Below, one piece after another: positions 5,771 through 7,620 of a stretch of DNA of 7,620 bases. The DNA is from Oscillibacter sp. GTDB lineage: Bacteria > Bacillota > Clostridia > Oscillospirales > Oscillospiraceae. The stretch is from the NCBI GenBank assembly GCA_003539495.1, contig DPPB01000024.1, positions 1-7,620 of the forward strand. Reading direction: 5' to 3'. Both the position numbers and the translations under genes were made by a program. Position 1 is the first letter of the stretch. Every line of letters begins with the position of its first letter. The notes under the pieces were generated by a model, which did not search any database, had not been told where the DNA came from, and saw only the letters and a list, made by a program, of their open reading frames with translations.

Positions 5771-5776
5771 ATGGCA

Positions 5777-6391
5777 ATGGAACGAGCGGAAACTCAAAAG
5801 AAGATCCTTGAGATTGGAAAAAAAGAATTTCTGGAAAAAGGCTTCAAGGACGCATCTCTGAATAAAATCGTCGCGGAAGCCGGCTTTACGAAGGGTGCCT
5901 TCTACGGCTACTACCCGGATAAGACCGCTCTGTTTGAAGACCTTGTGGGCGAGACCGCAAAAGAGCTGCTCACCCGCTTCAAGGCGGCACAGGACGATTA
6001 TTTTGACCTCGTCCCGGAGAGAAAAACAAAAGACAGCCTGGAGCTCTCCACCCAACACCTGCATGAGTTTGTCACGTTTATGTACGACCATTTCGACGAA
6101 TTCAAGCTGATCCTCTGCCGGGCGGAGGGAACGGGCTATGCGGATTTCATCGAGGTGCTGGTGGATCTGGAGGTCGATCGATCCGAAGAATACTACGCCC
6201 TCCTCAGAAAAAACGGTATGCTCTCCGGGAGCATGACTCGTAAGCTTCATCACATGATCACAAGAGCTTACTTTACGGCGGTGTGCGAAACCATCGTCCA
6301 CGATATGCCGAGAGAGGAAGCCATGAAATACGTCGATGAACTGGCTATCTTTTTCCACTCCGGTTGGAGCGGACTTTTAAGGCTCGAATGA
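5777..6391 (+). CDS. TetR/AcrR-family transcriptional regulator
   Basis: A 204-residue one-component regulator. The N-terminal DNA-binding domain is clear: helix 1 'ILEIGKKEFLEKGF' (10-23), then the helix-turn-helix 'ASLNKIVAEAGFTKGAFYGYYPDKTALF' region (26-53), with the family pattern T-K-G-A-F-Y-x-Y-(F/Y)-x-x-K. Residues from about 60 onward form the helical ligand and dimerisation domain, too divergent to name a ligand. The gene has a consensus promoter overlapped by two dyads, so it most likely represses itself, and by readthrough the ABC gene 90 bases downstream. An in-frame ATG six bases earlier (5771) is rejected because it touches the ribosome-binding site. The stop codon lies inside an 11-bp palindrome. 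The ligand could be a substrate of the downstream transporter; this is inferred from the common pairing of TetR genes with exporters. Confidence 0.93.
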   Translation: MERAETQKKILEIGKKEFLEKGFKDASLNKIVAEAGFTKGAFYGYYPDKTALFEDLVGETAKELLTRFKAAQDDYFDLVPERKTKDSLELSTQHLHEFVTFMYDHFDEFKLILCRAEGTGYADFIEVLVDLEVDRSEEYYALLRKNGMLSGSMTRKLHHMITRAYFTAVCETIVHDMPREEAMKYVDELAIFFHSGWSGLLRLE

Positions 6392-6400
6392 GCCTTAAAA
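6375..6400. repeat. Perfect 11-bp palindrome over the TetR stop codon
   Basis: TTTTAAGGCTC (6375-6385), loop GAAT, then GAGCCTTAAAA (6390-6400), perfectly complementary; the stop codon is at 6389-6391. In both directions the stem is followed by A residues, not T, so it lacks the U-tract of an intrinsic terminator. It may protect or process the transcript, or weaken expression of the next gene. Confidence 0.5.
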
Positions 6401-6409
6401 AACAACCAT

Positions 6410-6429
6410 CGGTTAGTTCCATCTAACCG
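6410..6429. promoter_or_regulatory. Dyad GGTTAG-N6-CTAACC upstream of the ABC gene
   Basis: CGGTTAG (6410-6416) and CTAACCG (6423-6429) are perfect complements around TTCCAT. The dyad lies 52 bases before ATG 6482 and has no T-tract after it. Its core and 6-base spacing match the leader dyad at 1231-1252. It could be a protein-binding site or an RNA hairpin; I cannot tell which. No convincing separate promoter for the ABC gene is visible: TATATT at 6456-6461 has no matching -35. Confidence 0.4.
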
Positions 6430-6481
6430 GTGCGGCGCATCCCCCAACAAATCCATATATTTTAAGAAAGGAACACGGAAT

Positions 6482-7620
6482 ATGAGCAAACAGAGAAAAG
6501 AAAAGCAGCCGCCGGTGCTGGGCAGGCTGCTGGAATACGCCGGAGGGCATAAGTGGCTGTCCGTATTGGGCTGCGGGCTGTCCGGCGTTTCGGCGGCGGC
6601 CGGCATTTTCCCGTTCGTCTTTGTCTGGTACGCGGCCAGAGGCATTTTAACGCCGGGAGGCGCCGTTTCGGCAGGGCTTGCCCGCTACGGCTGGTATGCG
6701 CTGGCGGCGGCGCTTCTGAGCGCGGCGATCTATTTCGCCGGGCTCATGTGTACGCACCTTGCGGCCTTCCGGGTGGCGACGAATATGCGAAAGGCGGCGG
6801 TCGCCCATCTCATCGACCTGCCGCTGGGGTACTTTAACGCCAACCTCACCGGGCGGCTGCGCAAGCAGATCGACGACAACGCGGCGCTGACAGAAACGCT
6901 CCTTGCCCACACTATCCCCGACGCGGTGGGCGGGATCGTAACGCCGACACTGGCGGTGGGGCTGCTCTTTGTCTTTGACTGGCGCATGGGGCTCGCCTGC
7001 CTGATCCCCATGATTATCGGGCTTATCTGCCTGATGACCATGATGACGGGCACCAGCATGAAGTTCTTTGAGGAATACCAGCGCGCCGGAGAGCGCATTT
7101 CCGCCGAGGCCACGGAGTATGTCCGGGGCATCCCGGTGGTGAAGGTGTTCCAGCAGACGGTTTACTCCTTCAAGAACTTTCATGCCGCCATCCTCAGCTA
7201 CCGAGACCTTGCCAGCGGCTACGCCATGATGTGCCGTATGCCCTACACCCTGCTTACAGTAGTGCTGAACGCCATGTTCCTGTTTCTCATGCCCTTGGGG
7301 ATGGTTCTCATCGGCGGCGCGGCGGACGGCTGGGCGGTGCTGGCCGATCTGGTGTTTTACATCTTCTTCGCGCCCCAACTTGCCTTTATGATGGAGCGGT
7401 TGATGTATGCCGTCAACGCACAGATGGAGGCCGCCGAGGCAGTGAATAAGCTGGAGGCGATACTCCGGGAGTCCCCCCTTCCCGAGCCTGCGGCGGACAG
7501 CGGAAGCAAGCCCGCAGACAGCGGCATTTCCTTTGAGAATGTCACCTTTTCCTATGACGGCGCAGACAGGCCCGCACTGACGAATGTGAGCTTCCACCTG
7601 CCGCAGGGGGAGGCGTGGGC
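6482..7620 (+). CDS. ABC transporter permease/ATP-binding protein, exporter fold (3' end outside window)
   Basis: The reading frame is open from ATG 6482 (AAAGGA at 6467-6472 as ribosome-binding site) to the window edge, 379 codons of an expected 570-600. Residues 1-23 are a charged cytoplasmic lead. Hydrophobic helices follow at about 24-50, 68-92, 146-166, 168-190, 255-280 and 284-305, the six-helix type I exporter core. Between them, 'YFNANLTGRLRKQIDDN' (117-133) and 'EYVRGIPVVKVFQQT' (212-226) are strongly family-like. The ATPase domain opens at about 349 with 'ISFENVTFSYDG', Tyr358 being the A-loop residue; Walker A lies beyond the edge. Such half-transporters usually come as adjacent pairs that form a heterodimer. 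Substrate candidates are a drug or, given the neighbouring operon, a siderophore: YbtP/YbtQ and IrtA/IrtB import siderophores with this fold. The gene is clearly GC-richer than its neighbours (65-70% in two lines counted). Confidence 0.9.
   Translation, partial: MSKQRKEKQPPVLGRLLEYAGGHKWLSVLGCGLSGVSAAAGIFPFVFVWYAARGILTPGGAVSAGLARYGWYALAAALLSAAIYFAGLMCTHLAAFRVATNMRKAAVAHLIDLPLGYFNANLTGRLRKQIDDNAALTETLLAHTIPDAVGGIVTPTLAVGLLFVFDWRMGLACLIPMIIGLICLMTMMTGTSMKFFEEYQRAGERISAEATEYVRGIPVVKVFQQTVYSFKNFHAAILSYRDLASGYAMMCRMPYTLLTVVLNAMFLFLMPLGMVLIGGAADGWAVLADLVFYIFFAPQLAFMMERLMYAVNAQMEAAEAVNKLEAILRESPLPEPAADSGSKPADSGISFENVTFSYDGADRPALTNVSFHLPQGEAW

Noticed and set aside
5771..5776. ATG two codons upstream of the chosen TetR start
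   Set aside because: It directly touches the GGAGG, leaving no spacer for initiation.
5313..5777. 154-codon minus-strand frame from the TetR promoter back into the FMN lipoprotein gene
   Set aside because: It would start inside the TetR promoter-leader region, crosses the palindrome and runs antisense to the lipoprotein gene. The regulatory elements explain the region better.
6647..7597. Long open frame on the minus strand (316 codons)
   Set aside because: It lies wholly inside the ABC gene, is rich in His, Gly and Arg as expected for antisense reading of GC-rich codons, and matches no family. The plus-strand frame has clear ABC exporter motifs.
1..7620. CRISPR arrays, tRNA or rRNA genes, insertion sequences
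   Set aside because: I saw no regularly spaced repeats, no cloverleaf with conserved tRNA bases, no rRNA-like stretch and no transposase coding or terminal inverted repeats of an insertion sequence.

Overview
The window looks like chromosomal DNA of a Gram-positive anaerobe of the Clostridia (Lachnospiraceae or Oscillospiraceae type). This is inferred from strong AGGAGG-type ribosome-binding sites, a TTG start, two predicted lipoproteins with short Firmicutes-style signal peptides, consensus sigma-A promoters and tightly overlapping genes. Base composition is uneven: lines I counted in the ClbS-like gene are about 42% GC, in the binding-protein gene about 47-53%, and in the last ABC gene 65-70%. 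The region is therefore probably a mosaic of modules.

Layout: 1-147 is the C-terminal end of an AraC-family regulator. 148-479 is non-coding and ends in a terminator hairpin shared by two convergent genes. 480-998 (minus strand) is a ClbS/DfsB-family protein starting at TTG, with its own extended -10 promoter. 1038-1279 is a divergent regulatory region with two 16-base direct repeats exactly 21 bp apart, placed against the -35 position of a promoter whose -35 is poor. This is a typical AraC-activator layout. 1280-5478 is a compact five-gene operon: a siderophore-binding lipoprotein, two FecCD-type permeases, a FepC/FhuC-type ATPase and a small FMN-binding lipoprotein. Three of the four junctions overlap, two of them as ATGA. 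5479-5776 holds a nested palindrome, then a perfect TTGACA-17-TATAAT promoter covered by two overlapping dyads. 5777-6391 is a TetR/AcrR regulator, and 6482 to the window edge is an ABC exporter-fold permease-ATPase, cut off just inside its nucleotide-binding domain.

How it may work together: the AraC protein, possibly with a ferric siderophore as effector, would switch on the uptake operon. The lipoprotein captures the ferric complex, the two permeases and the ATPase import it, and the FMN-binding lipoprotein could deliver electrons on the outer face of the membrane to reduce the iron. The TetR protein would repress its own promoter and, by readthrough, the downstream ABC gene. The most noteworthy point is the predicted flavinylated redox lipoprotein translationally coupled to a siderophore ABC transporter; its reductive role is a hypothesis from context.
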